64,000 bases of DNA from Corylus avellana (GCF_901000735.1 NC_081546.1:11361629-11425628), one strand, 5' to 3'. Positions 21,826 through 34,533 are shown, counted from the first letter of the stretch. Notes: a model not told the origin generated them from the sequence alone. Made by a program: numbers and translations.

Positions 21826-22009
21826 GTTAAAAAAAATTTGCTGTAATAATATATATAGTTCACATTATTTGACGTGTTTTATGTTATTTCTTTCTACATT
21901 GACTGGTTATTGTGGTGCATATTTTATCTATTATATACATAATTAATTGGGTGCGTTATGTGTCTCACAGGTTGACATAAGTACTAGGGGAAGGAGTAGA
22001 CGACGGGGT

Positions 22010-24157
22010 CCCTACATATAGACGAGCAGGGGTATGGACAATTACTTCTTGAGCATGGGGAAGGGTCTCAACAGGTTCCGTATGACACGGAGGCCTCATA
22101 TGATCTTGGTACTACCGGTGAGCGAGGCTATGTGCACATAAGGTAGAGCGTTGCCTCTCACTCCCCACCCCACCCTCACTTAGGCAACAAGGTCCCATAC
22201 AACGAGCCATCGCATCCGGATGACAGCGAGACGCAGTACTATGGAGAGGACGTGGATGTTGGCTCAGGTGACTCAGAGCCCGATGATCCTCCAGAAGTGT
22301 TGGGCATTCGCCAGCTCTGGACAATAAGTAAGTATATATGCCTCAAATACCAATATTGAATACGTATAAAATTTATGTAGTTACTATTGAATTCCAAATA
22401 ATTAACATTTGTAATTATTAATGTGTTAGGCATCAGGCGAGATGAGGGCACCCAAATTCAGGTGGTGACCATCCCACCATCGAACAAGACGTGGGAGATC
22501 CCCCTCGGGCAAAAGGTCGTGTGCGAGTACAATAAGGCGTGGCAGCTTGTAGGATTTAGCGGGATAAAATTTAGAACGTCGACCGGCAACGTCATAAGGG
22601 GCGGGAATTATATTAGACTACGGGATGAATGGGCGGATGTACCTCCCCGTGCGAAGAAGGATGTATGGGACGCCTTGATGGTATGGTTAAACTCTTTCTT
22701 CTATTTTTGCACGTGTATTTCAATATTTTAAATGTTGTTAATGTATGAAATTATACGCCTAACTTTTTCAACTTGTGCAGACTAAGTTCTACATCCCGCC
22801 TGAGTACAATCTCAAGGCGATTAAAAGGGACGCGTTCAGAGACATGGGCGTGAAGCTGAAGAATTGCAGGCACGCTGTAAAACGCGTGTTAAAAATCAAG
22901 TTGGCCGATACTTCAGACACAGTGAAAGGGAGAATGGGTGAGGATGCCGTTAGTAAATACAACGCCGAGGACTTGAATGTCTTGTTGGCTAAATGATGCG
23001 ACCCGAAGAATCAGGTAGGTCACTCGTGTAGTTGAATTAATTGTAATTGTGTAGTTTTATTAATTGTAATTGTGTTAGGCCTGACATATTAAGAGTGGTA
23101 TTTATGTAAGAGCATATATGCAAAATTAATTCAATTAATTCAACTACACGAGTGTAGTTGAATTAATTGTAATTGTATTCATGTAGTTTCAACACACCTC
23201 ACTGCACCGGGTCGATGAGCTTCGCTAGGGCGACACATCAAGAGGTATTTATATATATAAATAATCAATTGTTTAGGTCTTTCTTTTTTTTTATTGATTT
23301 TTTTTTTATGCAGACCTTATCTTTGGGCACTACTCCGACTCGAGCGCAAAATTACATCTCGACACACACGAAGAAGGGTGATGGCTATCCAAATGAAGTG
23401 GTCAGGGAAAGATGCGTAAGTACGCACCGATATATATTTTGATAAATTATTTATGATTAACGTCCTTTATATGAGATACTAACTTGTTTTTTAATGTACA
23501 GGAGAGGATGAAGGAATTGATGCCCATTGACCCAGCATTGACGTCGACCGTGACTGAAGGGACGGTACAGTGGACACCTAATGACGCGTATGCTCAGGCG
23601 CACGGAAATAAGCCTAAGTATGATGGCAGGGTCCGACAGGTGGGTCCGAATGTGATACCAGTGCGGGGCAGCATACATTCATACTATACACCATCTCAAG
23701 CACGGTCTCAGAATTCTTGGAGCTCCTCGTTCTCACAGATGACGGATAGATATAGAGAACTTGAAGAGGAGCGGGCACAACAAAGACGTGTGATGGAAGA
23801 GGAGCGGGCACAACAAAGATGTGTGATGGATAAGATGACGAAGCAGATTGAAGAACCAAAAGCTTAGATAGCAGAGAAAGATGCTATCTTTAAGGCCCGT
23901 TTCCGCGAGCTTGAGGCCATGTTCGCGTTGACTTCTAGATCTGTGCCCCACAGAGGTAATGATATATTTTGTGTTGTTTTTCTAACAGTTGTTAACTGTT
24001 AGAAACCCCTAGTTTTCACAAAAGTCCTAGTTAGCAACGCTTTGTTACAGCGGTCTATTTTAGAACTAACGTATATTTGTATCACTGTATAGATTAATTT
24101 TGAATTTTTGTATTGATTATTATTGGTTCACAACTCATTTGTAGGTAATGCAGATTA
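22010..24157 (+). pseudogene. Transposase_24-type (TNPA-like) CACTA gene
   Basis: Second gene of plant En/Spm elements. Exon 1 (to 22329) encodes GYGQLLLEHGEGSQQVPYD and an acidic stretch, with one TAG near 22140. Exon 2 (22432-22680) has VTIPPSNKTWEIPLGQKV; exon 3 (22781-23013) has FYIPPEYNLKAIKRDAF and ends CDPKNQ|GTAGGT. Exon 4 is near 23195 (TPHCTGSMSFARATHQE), exon 5 is 23314-23415 (TPTRAQNYISTHTKKGDG), exon 6 is 23503-23955 and the last, 24145-24157, ends GNAD-stop. Introns fit GT...AG: 22330, 22681, 23013, 23416 and 23956 are donors. Exon 6 has a heptad-rich repeat EEERAQQRRVM twice and one TAG at 23865. Better preserved than the first gene, with two stops visible. Confidence 0.85.
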
Positions 24158-24639
24158 AGCATTAGGGGATGATTGTGTTGAGTTGGGCACCACACGTCGT
24201 TTATCATCACTGTTTGTTAAATTCTATATATATACTATTGTTTATTGGTTTGTATATAGTTAGATCAAACTATATGTTTGTTGAGACTAATTGGAACTTA
24301 TTTCTAACAGATAGTCCATAAATGTTTGATTGTATATTTGTTTTGCCTTATGCTGGAACGTGTTTTCGATGTATATATCTGTTTTCTTATGTGTTGTGTT
24401 GGAACATAGTATGTGTGTTGGAATTTTGTTTAATGAAGTGATGTTGGAATTTGATACGTATTGAATATATTGAAAATTGGATATGTATTGGATATTGGAT
24501 ATATATATATATATATATATAGGATATTGGATTGGATTGTATTGGATATTGGATTATGTATTGGATATTGGAATTGGAATTGTAATTGTATTTGGATATC
24601 ATGTTAATATTGAAATTGTAATATTTTATATATATATAT

Positions 24640-24987
24640 TTTGACGAGTCAAACGGAGTGACACGTCAGAAAAGATTGCAAAAATTTTTGACAGGGCAAA
24701 AAAGCCACATCAAAAATTTTTTACATGTTGAATTTCAGCACGTCAAAAAAGTTTTTGACGTGGCGACAGTGCCACCTAAAAAAAAAAAAATTTTGACGTG
24801 TCATCTCCAACACGTCAAAATTTTTTGACATGGTACTGTAGACATGTCAAAATTCTGAAATTTTTGACACCCCCGTTTTAACAGTTGAGAAACGTCAAAA
24901 GGCGCACGTTAAAAGGGGTTTTTGACGTGTCAATACCATTGACACGTCAAAAACTCCTAGTTAAAAATTGATAGCATTTTTGTAGTG
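24640..24987. repeat. CACTA right subterminal repeats
   Basis: About a dozen TTTTTGACGTG/CACGTCAAAAA motifs in 320 bp up to the right terminal repeat, mirroring the left cluster. An (AT) run lies at 24499-24521 just inside. Confidence 0.85.
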
Positions 24988-25440
24988 AATGCTAATGATC
25001 AATTGTTTTATCATTAGCGTCGACTCAATAGTGGACGCTAATGATGACCCTTAAATATCAAGGAGTGTAGGTCACTAGCTAGTCCATTTCAATAGTCTAT
25101 TCTGCAAATTAAATGAGACCTTAATATAAATGTGTAAATGAGTGGTAATTGAGCAAGTTAAAATTTAATTAACTTTTTTTTTTTTTTTTGGTAGAAAATA
25201 CACTCCCCCACCCTTTTAATGACACTCCCTTCATACTTACCTTATATTTGTGTGATATTTGACCCCTTTAACACCATTTCGTTGGAAAATGCTCATTTAG
25301 AAATTAACATTAAAATGGAACCAAAATAGCGCACGTGACCTACACATGTATAATATTTAAGACTTGAAACTGTATCTTCCTTTCTTCTTCTTATTATTAT
25401 TATTTTAAATAAGATTTTCACTTTTCTTAATTTGACTCAA
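24988..25440. other. Right remnant of the outer CACTA-like element and AT-rich spacer
   Basis: 24990-25045 carries ATGATCAATTG and TTAGCGTCGACTC words continuing those at 15690-15783. The rest, to 25440, has a T-tract at 25175-25188 and no visible gene. Confidence 0.5.
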
Positions 25441-25444
25441 ACCC

Positions 25445-25726
25445 ATGTATTGCATGGGTTTAGGTATGGAGCAACGACAGAATATGGCCATGTATTCATC
25501 GTGGCCATGTATTCATCGAGTCATGATGGGTGCAAATGAGGTGCGATATTCAATCGGGCTAGCAACGCACCAAAATGGCGTGATACGTGTTCCAGAAGAG
25601 CTAGTGGACGAGGGACACCCGTTGCAGTATAAGCCTTTTCATCATCTCGAATTCCTTAATTTCCGTCATTCCAATGATTATAACCCAAAATTGGACTCTC
25701 GCATCGAAGCCTACTGTGGTGTTTGA
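25445..25726 (+). pseudogene. 2-oxoglutarate/Fe(II) dioxygenase C-terminal fragment
   Basis: The frame ends HRVMMGANEVRYSIGLA, VIRVPEELVDEGHPLQYKPF and a final CGV. This is the C-terminus of plant 2-oxoglutarate-dependent dioxygenases close to the AOP subgroup: HRV supplies the second iron-binding histidine and RYS the 2OG-binding arginine and serine. The first histidine/aspartate motif and everything upstream are missing. A 17-bp tandem duplication, TGGCCATGTATTCATCG, at 25484-25517 disrupts the bases just before HRV. About 70 residues of the family's usual 310 remain. Confidence 0.82.
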
Positions 25727-25870
25727 CCTATATATATATTGGTTTCAAAGTTTCACTTTTATTGGTGTAACCTAATAATGATAAACAAGAACATATATTT
25801 TTGTCATTAATTAGTCCATTGAAAAATCTTTCATTGCAAAATTCTACAACAAAATTGGATTTTAGTAATA

Positions 25871-26261
25871 TTAGAACTCAAACATACTTTGATTATAATT
25901 GTCTCTCACATTTAATACATTGGAGATTTCTCCATTCATTTAAATAGAAACATTCTTGTCCCCAAGGAATAGCTCAATCAGCAGTGGACTACGTCTCATG
26001 AAGCGGAAGTCATTAGTTTGAATCCCCTTTCCCTCTTCCTTTCTGTGGACGTGTCAAAAATAAATAAATAAATAAATAGAAATATTCTTACCTGTGTATT
26101 AAATAACAATTAAATAAAACCATATTAATTGAGACTATTCATTTTATGTAACTGTTAAAATGTGAAGTAAAATGGACTTTGGTAACAATTGAAATAGACG
26201 GGAGTGTAATAGACTTTGGACTTTCATCTAGTCTTCTTATCCTTTAATAATTATGTTCTAA
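25871..26261. mobile_element. MITE with TA target site, filled by a SINE
   Basis: Ends TTAGAAC...GTTCTAA, flanked by TA on both sides (Tc1/mariner or Stowaway style). A second copy at 36597-36855 is the same element without the SINE; both are 259 bp once the SINE and its duplication (132 bp) are removed. Short 7-9 bp terminal repeats; no coding content. Confidence 0.85.
25958..26074 (+). mobile_element. tRNA-derived SINE, second copy, with 15-bp target duplication
   Basis: Box-A-like TAGCTCAATCAGCAGTGG near 25969 and box-B-like AGTTTGAATCC near 26016-26026, ending GGACGTGTC and an (AAAT)n tail. Flanked by AATAGAAACATTCTT (25943-25957) and AATAGAAATATTCTT (26075-26089), one mismatch. The unfilled site is preserved in the MITE copy at 36597. 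Same family as 9793-9901: both share CAAG..., GAAGCGGA and GGAC.TGTC. Confidence 0.9.
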
Positions 26262-26424
26262 TATGCCGCCGCAAACCCAACGGTATATCACGTACGTTGA
26301 GGTTTGATCTTAAACATCAAAGGGCTGAGAAATGGCTTCTATGGCTTGAATTAGAACATCACCTTCTATAACCAAAATTTTGACTTCAGCGATTGGCTGG
26401 CATCGGCTATTGTGGCCGGAACAT

Positions 26425-26580
26425 GGACATTGACGACTTTGGCCGGCAATGGCTACTATAGTCGTAACTTGGACATCGACTTCTTTGGCTGATAGCAACT
26501 ACTATGGCCGTAACTTGGACATTGGCTACTTTGGCTGGTAGCGACTACTATGGCCGTAACTCGGACATCGGCTACTTTGG
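26425..26580 (+). repeat. 46-bp minisatellite, about 3.4 copies
   Basis: Units start GGACAT at 26425, 26471, 26517 and 26563, exactly 46 bp apart. The core is GGCTACTTTGGCTGG then ACTACTATGGCCGTAAC. The first unit is diverged. No frame or structure explains it. Confidence 0.9.
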
Positions 26581-26689
26581 GCAAAAAAAGTGATGATGAG
26601 GGTGCTTGAAGTGACCCAAATAATTAACTAAGCTTAGATAGCTTAGTTAGAGGGTTAACTTAGGTTTTGGGTCACTAGGTACAGCTGAA

Positions 26690-27375
26690 GGGCCATTTTG
26701 AGAATTTCAGACTTTCTCACCGCACGTACGCCCCTATAGTACCGTACACACGCTTTTGTCTTCAGTGAAGATGTACGCATGGGAACCACCGTGCGTACGC
26801 CTGCAAATAGTACAAGAACGTACGCAAGGGGACCACCCGTACATACGCTGACTTTTGAATAACCCCTGGATAATGCCTGGATATACTCTACACACTTTGG
26901 TCCACTGGGTAAACAGTACCGGACGTACACCCCTATAGTATCGTACGTATGCTACTTTTTAGAATAGCTTGCAGCGCCCTCAACTTTTCCTTACCTATAA
27001 ATACCATTTACCCCTATCCCTCTCAAGCTCATTTACGCCCTTAGGCTCTCTAAAACCCCCTTGTGTTGTGTGAGTGTACTTGTGAGTTTTGTAAGAAGGA
27101 GATGAGATTCTTGAAGGTTTTGGCTTCAAGGAGGTAACCCTTTTAAGCCTAACTCGTTCATTAGTTGTTATACTCTTTTAAATGTTTTTCATAGTTAGCT
27201 TAGTTAATAACTTTAAACTTCTTTAATCTTTGATTAAGTTGGGTTTAGCGTTCCATCTTTGTTGAGCAGTTTTCTCATGCATTGATGCTTTGTTTTAAGA
27301 TAGGTGGTCCTAGGAATCCTTTTGGTAGCTTTAGAACCAATTTAAGAGGATGGGAGGACGTTTGAACAAAATGTT
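26690..27375 (+). mobile_element. LTR-like promoter unit A (chromovirus-type family)
   Basis: Upstream half holds CGTACG four times (26725, 26794, 26819, 26942) and related half-words. TATAAATA is at 26996-27003, and CTTCAAGGAG|GTAACC, a splice-donor-like site, at 27134. It matches unit B (28516-29100) at high identity up to about 27373, where the sequence changes to an unrelated LTR-like block. Its relationship to an LTR rests on homology with 63294-64000, which follows a polypurine tract. Confidence 0.6.
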
Positions 27376-28486
27376 GCACATTCAAGTACCTTAACTCGCA
27401 TTTGTTAGTTCCTTAGCATTGTTATTTGCTTGATTTTGCTTTGTTTTTATGTGTCAAGGTTTTATCTAATAGATGCAAGAATTCCAATTGAAATTGAGCT
27501 TCAAAAGACCATTTGAATGCATTTTGGACACCTGGGATCGAGCACACTAGCCAAGGGCTTGAACGCACTTGCGCTTGAGCGCATCACGGCTGGGATCGAG
27601 CGCACTCAGGTGTATAGCACACAACAGCAGTCGTTTTCCACCTTTGACTGGGAGACTGACCTACAAATTTTCTCGGGTTTCTAGGGCTTCTTGGGTTCTC
27701 CTAATCCCTATAAATAGGCCTCTAAACATTGAAGAAAGAGACCACTACCTAGAGCAAAAATTCAGCAATTAGTTGTTGGAGGCTTAGCCGAGTCATGAGC
27801 GGCTAAACCCCCTTCGTGGGGTAATGATGTAACCCTATCCAAGCATAATGGTTTGATTATATCTTAATTTATACATTTTCAGTTTATGCATGTTGGTTGT
27901 ATAATTTAGAGGATTGCTACAATTTAATATTGTTCTTCATGTTTAAATACAATTGTTCTTAAATTCCAAAATCAATATTTTTGAAATTCTTATCTTGTCT
28001 TAGAAAGTCTTTTATTTTTATTGAACTCAAATCTTTTTTATTTTCTATAATTATGAGGATGATGATTATACAACAGTTTTAACTAACATATAATCAAAAG
28101 GGTTAGATAGGCCATACCTAGTGAAGACGGGTCGTACCGCATCTTAGTGGTTAGGTAGATGATCCATGCCAACCAAAGATGAATTATACTTATTCTTAAA
28201 TAAGGTATTTTCTTGTTTATTTATAACATGCATAGAATGAATGTCTGTGATTAAATATGATTAATCATTGTTGTGTGGAGAGGAGAAGTCATTACCCTTC
28301 ACTCTCTCTTCTATTTAAATTTTCTTTTATTTTCATGCACTACTCAATCAAACATTTTCTTAAGTTAATTTTAATCTTCATAAACTGGATAACAACACCC
28401 CTGTAGTCCTTGAGGTTTGACACCCTCTCTATAGCCTTATTTTACAAGGATTTGTCCCATTGCGAGTGATAATTTATTATTGATAT
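27376..28486 (+). mobile_element. LTR-like block with GATCGAGCGCA words (possible solo LTR)
   Basis: TATAAATA lies at 27709-27716 with GATCGAGC words at 27537-27604 upstream. The end has CCCTGTAGTCCTTGAGG and ATTGCGAGTGATAA, typical of gypsy LTRs ahead of a tRNA-Asp primer site, but no primer site follows. Boundaries are approximate and no TSD was resolved. Confidence 0.5.
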
Positions 28487-29345
28487 ATTCTGATAAACAA
28501 AAGGCCACATCAGTACGTACGTCTGCAAATAGTACAAGGATGTATGCAAGGGGACCAATTGTACGTACACTCCCTTTGAATAACCCCTGGATGTACGCTA
28601 TAGCCTTTGGTCTGCTGGGTAAACAATACCGTACATACGCCCCTATAGTACCGTACGTATGCTACTTTTCATAACAACTTGCAGCACCCTTAGCTTTTCC
28701 TCACCTATAAATACCCCTTACCCCTCGCCCTCTCAACCCCATTTATGCCCCCAGGCTCTCTGAAACCCCTCTTCTGTAAGTGTTCTTGTGAGTTTTATGA
28801 GATGGAGAGGAGATTCTTGAAGGTTTTGGCTTCAAGGAGGTAACCTTCTAAGCCCAACTCGTTCATTGGTTGTTATGCTCTTTAAATGCTTTTCATAGTT
28901 AGCTTAGTTACTAGCTTTAAGCTTCTAGCTATATCATTTCTCTTTAATCTTTGATTAAGTTGGGTTTAGCGTTCTATCTTTGTTGAGCGGATTTTCTTCT
29001 GCATTGAGGCCTTTTTTTTTTTTTTTTTAAGATAGAAGGTCCTAGAAATCGTTTTGGTAGCTTTAGAACCAGTTTAAGACGATGAGAGGATGCTCGGATA
29101 AAATGAGGTTCTACCTAAACCTTCTAGGCGGACATACGGCCTCAAGCCTGGGCGTACAGTCAGAAGCATTCAAGGGAACGCCATTTTGGCCAGCTGTCTA
29201 ACAACTCCTGTTTTCGTGTTCTATGTTCGTTTTAGTTAGATTTAGGACTGATAGAAGGTTTTCCACAGATTTGGAAGCCTGGGGACATTTGGAGGAATAC
29301 TAAGAGACTTTGTTGGACCCAGGTGAGTTTTAACTCACATAATAC
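28487..29345 (+). mobile_element. LTR-like promoter unit B (chromovirus-type family)
   Basis: Copy of unit A: CGTACG at 28516 and 28652, GTACGTAC at 28561, TATAAATA at 28706-28713, donor-like AAGGAG|GTAACC at 28840, acceptor-like TTTTCCACAG ending 29268. A second donor-like CCCAG|GTGAGT is at 29323. T-tract 29010-29028 is unique to this copy. The 5' part before 28510 is missing. Confidence 0.6.
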
Positions 29346-30173
29346 TCGCCATTTTATTTTCCCGCAATGCACAATTATTTTGTGTACCAAAATATACATA
29401 TTTACAACTCTCACGTTATACTCCTTGTTGCACATGAACTCTAGCTTTTTGTGAAAATGTGTTACTTAAGAAGATAATGACATTGAGACTTATAAAAGCA
29501 TGCATATAAAATACGGACAAGATTAATTGCATGGTATAACATGGTACACCGGTACGTGCTGGATAACAGTCATGGGCTTACTATACATGTTAACTTTATC
29601 GTCACATGTATGTGTGATATATGGGCCTTGGATCCAATCGTTGTTCGTGACCAGCACATCCTTAATGGGAAGTCACCACAGGACGTACATCATTAGTAGC
29701 GTGGGCCACCCGAGGTCGGATTCGGGTGGGCTGCTAGTGTTATGGATGGTAGTGTACAATGATCTGGGCACCCTCATTGTATTACAGGTCCCTCGGGACA
29801 GTGCCAACTCTGCTGAGAAGGGATAATATCTCGGGTAGGCCATAGTGTTGAACTATCACTATTACTCATGGTTATAATCATTTACTATATCTATATTGCA
29901 TCATTGCATAACTGTCATGATTAAACTATTGCATTCTTTACCAAATGATGTTCATCACAAAACAATGGCATAGGTATTTTGTGCATTAATTTCATTAAGC
30001 CCTTGGACTTACCCCTTTTTTTATTGTTTCCCTCCATTATGTATAAATCATGCGGTTTAGCTAGCATAGAAGATGCCTACGGACCGAACTTAGGTGATAG
30101 CTCAGGATTTGATTAGATTTGTTTTTGAGGACATGGATCCGGTGTGGTTGAAGACTATGTGGGATGATGGAGG
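29346..30173. other. Unassigned, probably retrotransposon leader
   Basis: Contains a GC-richer block (29560-29830; CACCCGAGGTCGGATTCGG) with open frames that resemble no protein I know. It continues across the E1 insertion into 35913-36000 without a break. Confidence 0.4.
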
Positions 30174-30178
30174 AACCA

Positions 30179-31520
30179 TGTTGTGCAAATTTATTTAACT
30201 CGCAAGTGCACGAATCAATTGTAGTTTAATGGATTGCAAGTGCGAGGTCGATCCCACAGAGAATTGTATTTTTGAAAGAGCAATTTATATCTAAACTAAT
30301 TAAATCATAATCTAGTTCCAAAAGGGTTTTGATTTTTGAGTTTTGAAAATTAAAGGATAAACATAAACTAAATAAAATAAGTAAATCTAAGGATAAAGGT
30401 ACTAAGGTTTGGGAATTCACACTCACCAAATCATAACAACATACTTTATGTTCATCAATATTAATCCGAAGTTCTCACAAATTAAATCATAGATATGTTT
30501 TACTATGCTTCAAAGAATTAATCAAAACAATCCCATGTATCCATTCATTGACCAAATCACAAAAGGAATCCAAATTCAATTGAAACACCAGATGTATCCG
30601 TAGAACAAATCACAAGGGATATCCAATTTTTATGAGTTAAAAGCCAAGCAATCAATCATATGAAATTATCTCAAATCATCACATGTATCCTTGAATCACA
30701 AGAGATATCCAAGAATCACTCCATACAATTGATTAAAAGTAAAACAATTGAAATATAAAACCCAATAAAATCAGAATAATAAAAACTTACATAAAAGTGA
30801 TGTTGTTCTTCATCGGTGAGGCTTCATCCCCAACCTTAGTTGGGAATTTAGCTCCACATAAAAATAAAATCTAAACCTAAACCTAAACCTAAAGAAAAAA
30901 ACTAAACAAAAGAATTTTGCTCTCTGGGATTGTCCGTCTTTTCTTGAATGCAAAGAAGTTTATTTATAGGCTTAGGAAAGTCCTAGCAGCCCAAGTAAAC
31001 CTAGATAATTCGGAGGTCTGTCTCCCAGTCAAAATAGAAGTCTGAAATCGGAATAGGATTCGTCCAGATTTGTGTCCTTTAATTGCGGGGGCGATTTTGA
31101 CATAGTAACTGTACGAATTAGGAAAATCCTATTTCACAACGAATTGTAGTATTTTCAGTTAGCTTTCCAATTCCATTTAAATCAATTCAATCCGATATTT
31201 GAGCGGAGAGTTATGGTCAAAATACTAAGACATGTGCAGAATCTGAATTTGAATCCGATCCGAAATCTTATCCAATCTGAACTTTAATCTGATTTAACCT
31301 TTTCTTGGATTTGGTTAGACTTAACCACACAATCTAGGTCTTCTCAAAGTATTATTTCTTCCAAACTTTGCATTTTTCCCTTTAAAGCTGTAGTTTTTCT
31401 TCAATGACCTACAAAATACTAAAAACACAAAACTAACACAAAATATTAAATAACGACACAGCTAAAGGATTAACTAATGTAAATAAAGGGGTCCAAATAT
31501 GCAATATTTGGCACTTATCA
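30179..31520 (-). repeat. 3' LTR of the 30-kb element
   Basis: On the plus strand TGTTGTGCAAATTT...GGCACTTATCA. The minus-strand TATA box (TATAAATA) is at 30961-30968. Between TATA and the LTR end lie three spaced blocks of the type ATGTATCC...ATCACAAGGGATATCC (30530-30710). Confidence 0.92.
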
Positions 31521-31535
31521 AACACCCCCAAACTT
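31521..31535 (-). other. Polypurine tract of the 30-kb element
   Basis: Plus strand AACACCCCCAAACTT, so AAGTTTGGGGGTGTT in element sense, directly before the 3' LTR start TGATAAG. Confidence 0.82.
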
Positions 31536-32874
31536 ACATTTTGCTAGTCCCTTAGCAAAACAAAACGAAAAATAAAATGAAAGAAAGAAACATAAATCCT
31601 CTTTCGTGGGAGAGACGATTGCATTTAGCATATGCAACAATCCTTTTAAACCCCTAGGCATCCCTAGTGGACGAGTGAAGTCTCGCGAGGGCTTAACAGG
31701 AATGATACCCATAAACATTGTGCACTATGTTGTTAACAAGAAAAAAGTTTGACATAAACCATGGTTCTTATTCATGAGCAAACTTAAAAAGACAAACACC
31801 ATCATAATAGTCGAAAGGAAATCCAAAATCAAATTACTCATAAATGGACAATTGAGACCTCATATGTTCTAAAATGTGTAAAGTGTAATTAGTACATAAT
31901 CATGAAGCTTTCAGTTTAAACTCAAGATAAGTTCCATAAAATTTGAAAGAATCCCTAACAAATGAAACAACCAAGGCAAGATATGCATTTTTTTCACTTT
32001 TTTTTTTTTTTTTATAAAACAGGCTTTGCAATGTCTAACTCCCTTAAGCTTTCTAATTGACTCATCTAACAAGTGTTAGGCCAATGACTCCCAAGCCAGG
32101 TAGCTTTAGGGCACTAGATGTAGAACATCCCTAAGGGCTTATTAACTTAAGTCAAAAAGGCTACGAAGTCAGACTAGGCATATCATAAATCAACACTGAA
32201 CTTCACACCTTTTGACGCGAACACTCAATGCTTAATGAGGCAAGAGATCCGGTTACTCAGCGAAAAACTCAGCATGATCTTTCTTTTCTTTTTCCTTCTC
32301 TTTTTTATTTATTTATTTATTTTAAATCTTGCAAGCCAATGGTTATTCATCAATAGGTCATCTAACAAATCTCAAAGAGAACAAGCCTAAGCTCAAACAT
32401 CATACCTCACAGAAAACATGCTAATGTGCTCGTAAAATTGTATCTCAAAAGAAGTGAAATCCCTTTTACCCAAAAATAAGTCAAAGGACTCAGACACCTA
32501 ATGACATAATGATGATGTTCAACCCTTTAAGCGAGCTAATGAAATGTAAATCACAGTTACAGTTTAACTCAAACTTGACAACAACATAGCACAATTTTAT
32601 TTTATTTTTTTCAAATTTTTTAACACAAAATGACAAATAAAAATAAACAAATAAGAACAAAAATAAATAGACAAAGTGTTTTTCCATACCCCCAAACTTG
32701 AATTACACATTGCCCTCAATGTGTAGTATAGAAATACATTACCGGAAGTAAAGAAATCTCAAGGTATGAAAAAGGCTAGGGCGTCCCCCAAACTTAGACA
32801 CCAAGACACCTGTCAACAAAAACTAACAGCAATATTTTTTTCACAGAAACAAAACATCAAAAGATCAATTGCTG

Positions 32875-34083
32875 TTAGAAACAAAACAAATAAATAGAAA
32901 TGCAATATAATGAAAAAGGAAAGAAAAAATTTGTGGAGTGAAGTGCAGAAAATAAACTGGAGGAGAAAACTTTACAGCGCTTTCCCCTATCATGCGGATG
33001 TCCAACCAATCCTTTCCATCCTTTCTTCTTCAAAACTTCATAGCCCTCTGGAAGGATGTTTCGCCATCTTATGTAGACTTGCTTGCTTCGACAGATCTTT
33101 TTAGGAAAGTGGTTCCTAGATTTGTGTGCTTGTGTGCACAAGTCCTTGAATATCTTGACATAAGATGGCTCCTGATGTGCCTCAAGAGGGACAGTGATGT
33201 AGGCGGGAGCTTCAGTACTCACTTCCATGTCACTGGGTAGGTCAGGATTTGTTGGTGGCTCACTATTCTCATGGTGCTCAACTTGCTCCTCTTTCTCTTC
33301 CTCCTCTTTGTTATCCACAATTTCCTCACTCTCAAGTGTGATGGTGACCTGGGCATGCTCATGATAAGAATTTTTGGAATCATCCTCATCAATCATGTAG
33401 TGCCTTTCAGCCATCAGCTGACTTTGAAGCTCTTTTTCCTCTATTCTGTTGAAGTCAACAACTAGATGACTGATCTGTCCTTCTATCTTGGTCATGGCCT
33501 GCTTAAGTTCTTGTATGTCTCTGTTGTTAGCCATGGTGGAATTCCTCATCTCCTGTACGACTTGATTGGTGAAACCTTTTAGCTCTTGTATATCTTGGGA
33601 ATTGCTCAGGGTAGTATTCTTCATATCTTGCTTTATCTCTTGTATGTTCTTATCCATTGATTGCATGAATGCTTTCATTATGTCTTCCAGTGATGATTGT
33701 GGTGCAGGCACTTGAGTGGTAGACTGATAAACAGGAGGTTGAGCTCGATGATCGAACTGTGGATATTCTGAATGGTGCAATTCATCAAATTGGTGAGCAT
33801 AATTTCCTGTAGCCTGAGCTGATCCTGAGAAATCAGATTGGTTGTTCCAGTCTGGGTTATAACAATTGAAATTCGAATCAAACCCCGGGCTGGAGAAACT
33901 GGTGTTCATTTGCTAAAATGAAAAATTAGAATCTTGTCCCCATGATGGACAATCACTATAATGATGATAAGGATTGGAGCAGTATGAACATGGATTATGT
34001 GGGTAAAAATTTTGAGAGTAGTTGGTAGGAGCTAGTGTCCTATAACTAGGAGATGCATTAAAATCATTAAAATCAAAATTCAT
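32875..34083 (-). pseudogene. Gag-like protein of the non-autonomous element, one amber stop
   Basis: The frame opens at 34083 with MNFDFNDFNASPSYRTLA and a CCHC zinc knuckle, CSYCSNPYHHYSDC (C-x2-C-x4-H-x4-C), near residue 35. A TAG at 33913-33915 interrupts it after 56 codons, and it continues in frame from MNTSFSSPGFDSNFN (33909) for 344 codons. The rest is low-complexity and helical: Gln-rich, a run of IQELK/DIQELK heptads, then an acidic stretch EEEEKEEQ, and a hydrophobic C-terminus (SLYCISIYLFCF). No protease or pol motif. The zinc knuckle at the N-terminus rather than the C-terminus is unusual for gag. Shared residues with 40284-41151 (HYM.E and EE/EQ clusters) suggest one family. Confidence 0.7.
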
Positions 34084-34533
34084 GCTTCCCCCTCACTTTT
34101 TAGCATGCAAATATCCCACATAAAACATTAACCAATATTTTTTTTTTTAATTTTTTTTTTTTAGTTTTAAATAAAATAAACTAAAACAAACAAACAAAAA
34201 AAAAACGACTAACTAACAAAAAATAAAATAAAATAAAATTTAAATTTAAAAACTCACAAAAAGGACCAAAAATTAATTTTTGGCAAAAATCTACGGAACT
34301 GCTGCAGTTGCTGTCTATGCTGTGAGTGCGCTCGATCGCGCTAATGTGCGGAAGGTGCTGCGGAAAAACTGTAAAACAAGCCAAACAAAAAAAGAAAACA
34401 ACAAGAAAAATCCTTTTTTTTTTTTTTTTTAGAAACACGAACAAAACAAATTGCTGAAAAATAAAATCCAAATTATAACTAGTAGAAGAATAAAACTAAT
34501 TTAGAAATACATTGGTTTCAAAAAATAAACAAT

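Larger units (their letters stand above)
15784..24987 (+). mobile_element. CACTA (En/Spm) transposon, near complete, 9.2 kb
   Basis: Terminal inverted repeats are CACTACAAAAAACCTGC at 15784 and, reversed at the right end, CACTACAAAAATGC. The 3 bases outside are GAT and AAT, so the expected 3-bp duplication is one mismatch off. Both ends carry dense subterminal motifs of the form TTTTTGACGTGTC in both orientations. Inside are two plus-strand genes in the usual order: a TNP2-type transposase (18245-21825) and a Transposase_24-type protein (about 22010-24157). Both have stops or shifts, so this copy should not supply its own transposase. A hAT MITE is inserted near its left end. Confidence 0.92.

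Noticed and set aside
22112..22451. Two minus-strand frames in the CACTA second gene
   Set aside because: Antisense to exon 1 and intron of the plus-strand Transposase_24-type gene.
29527..29826. 99-codon plus-strand frame
   Set aside because: No recognisable motif; lies in probable retroelement leader. Kept as unassigned sequence.
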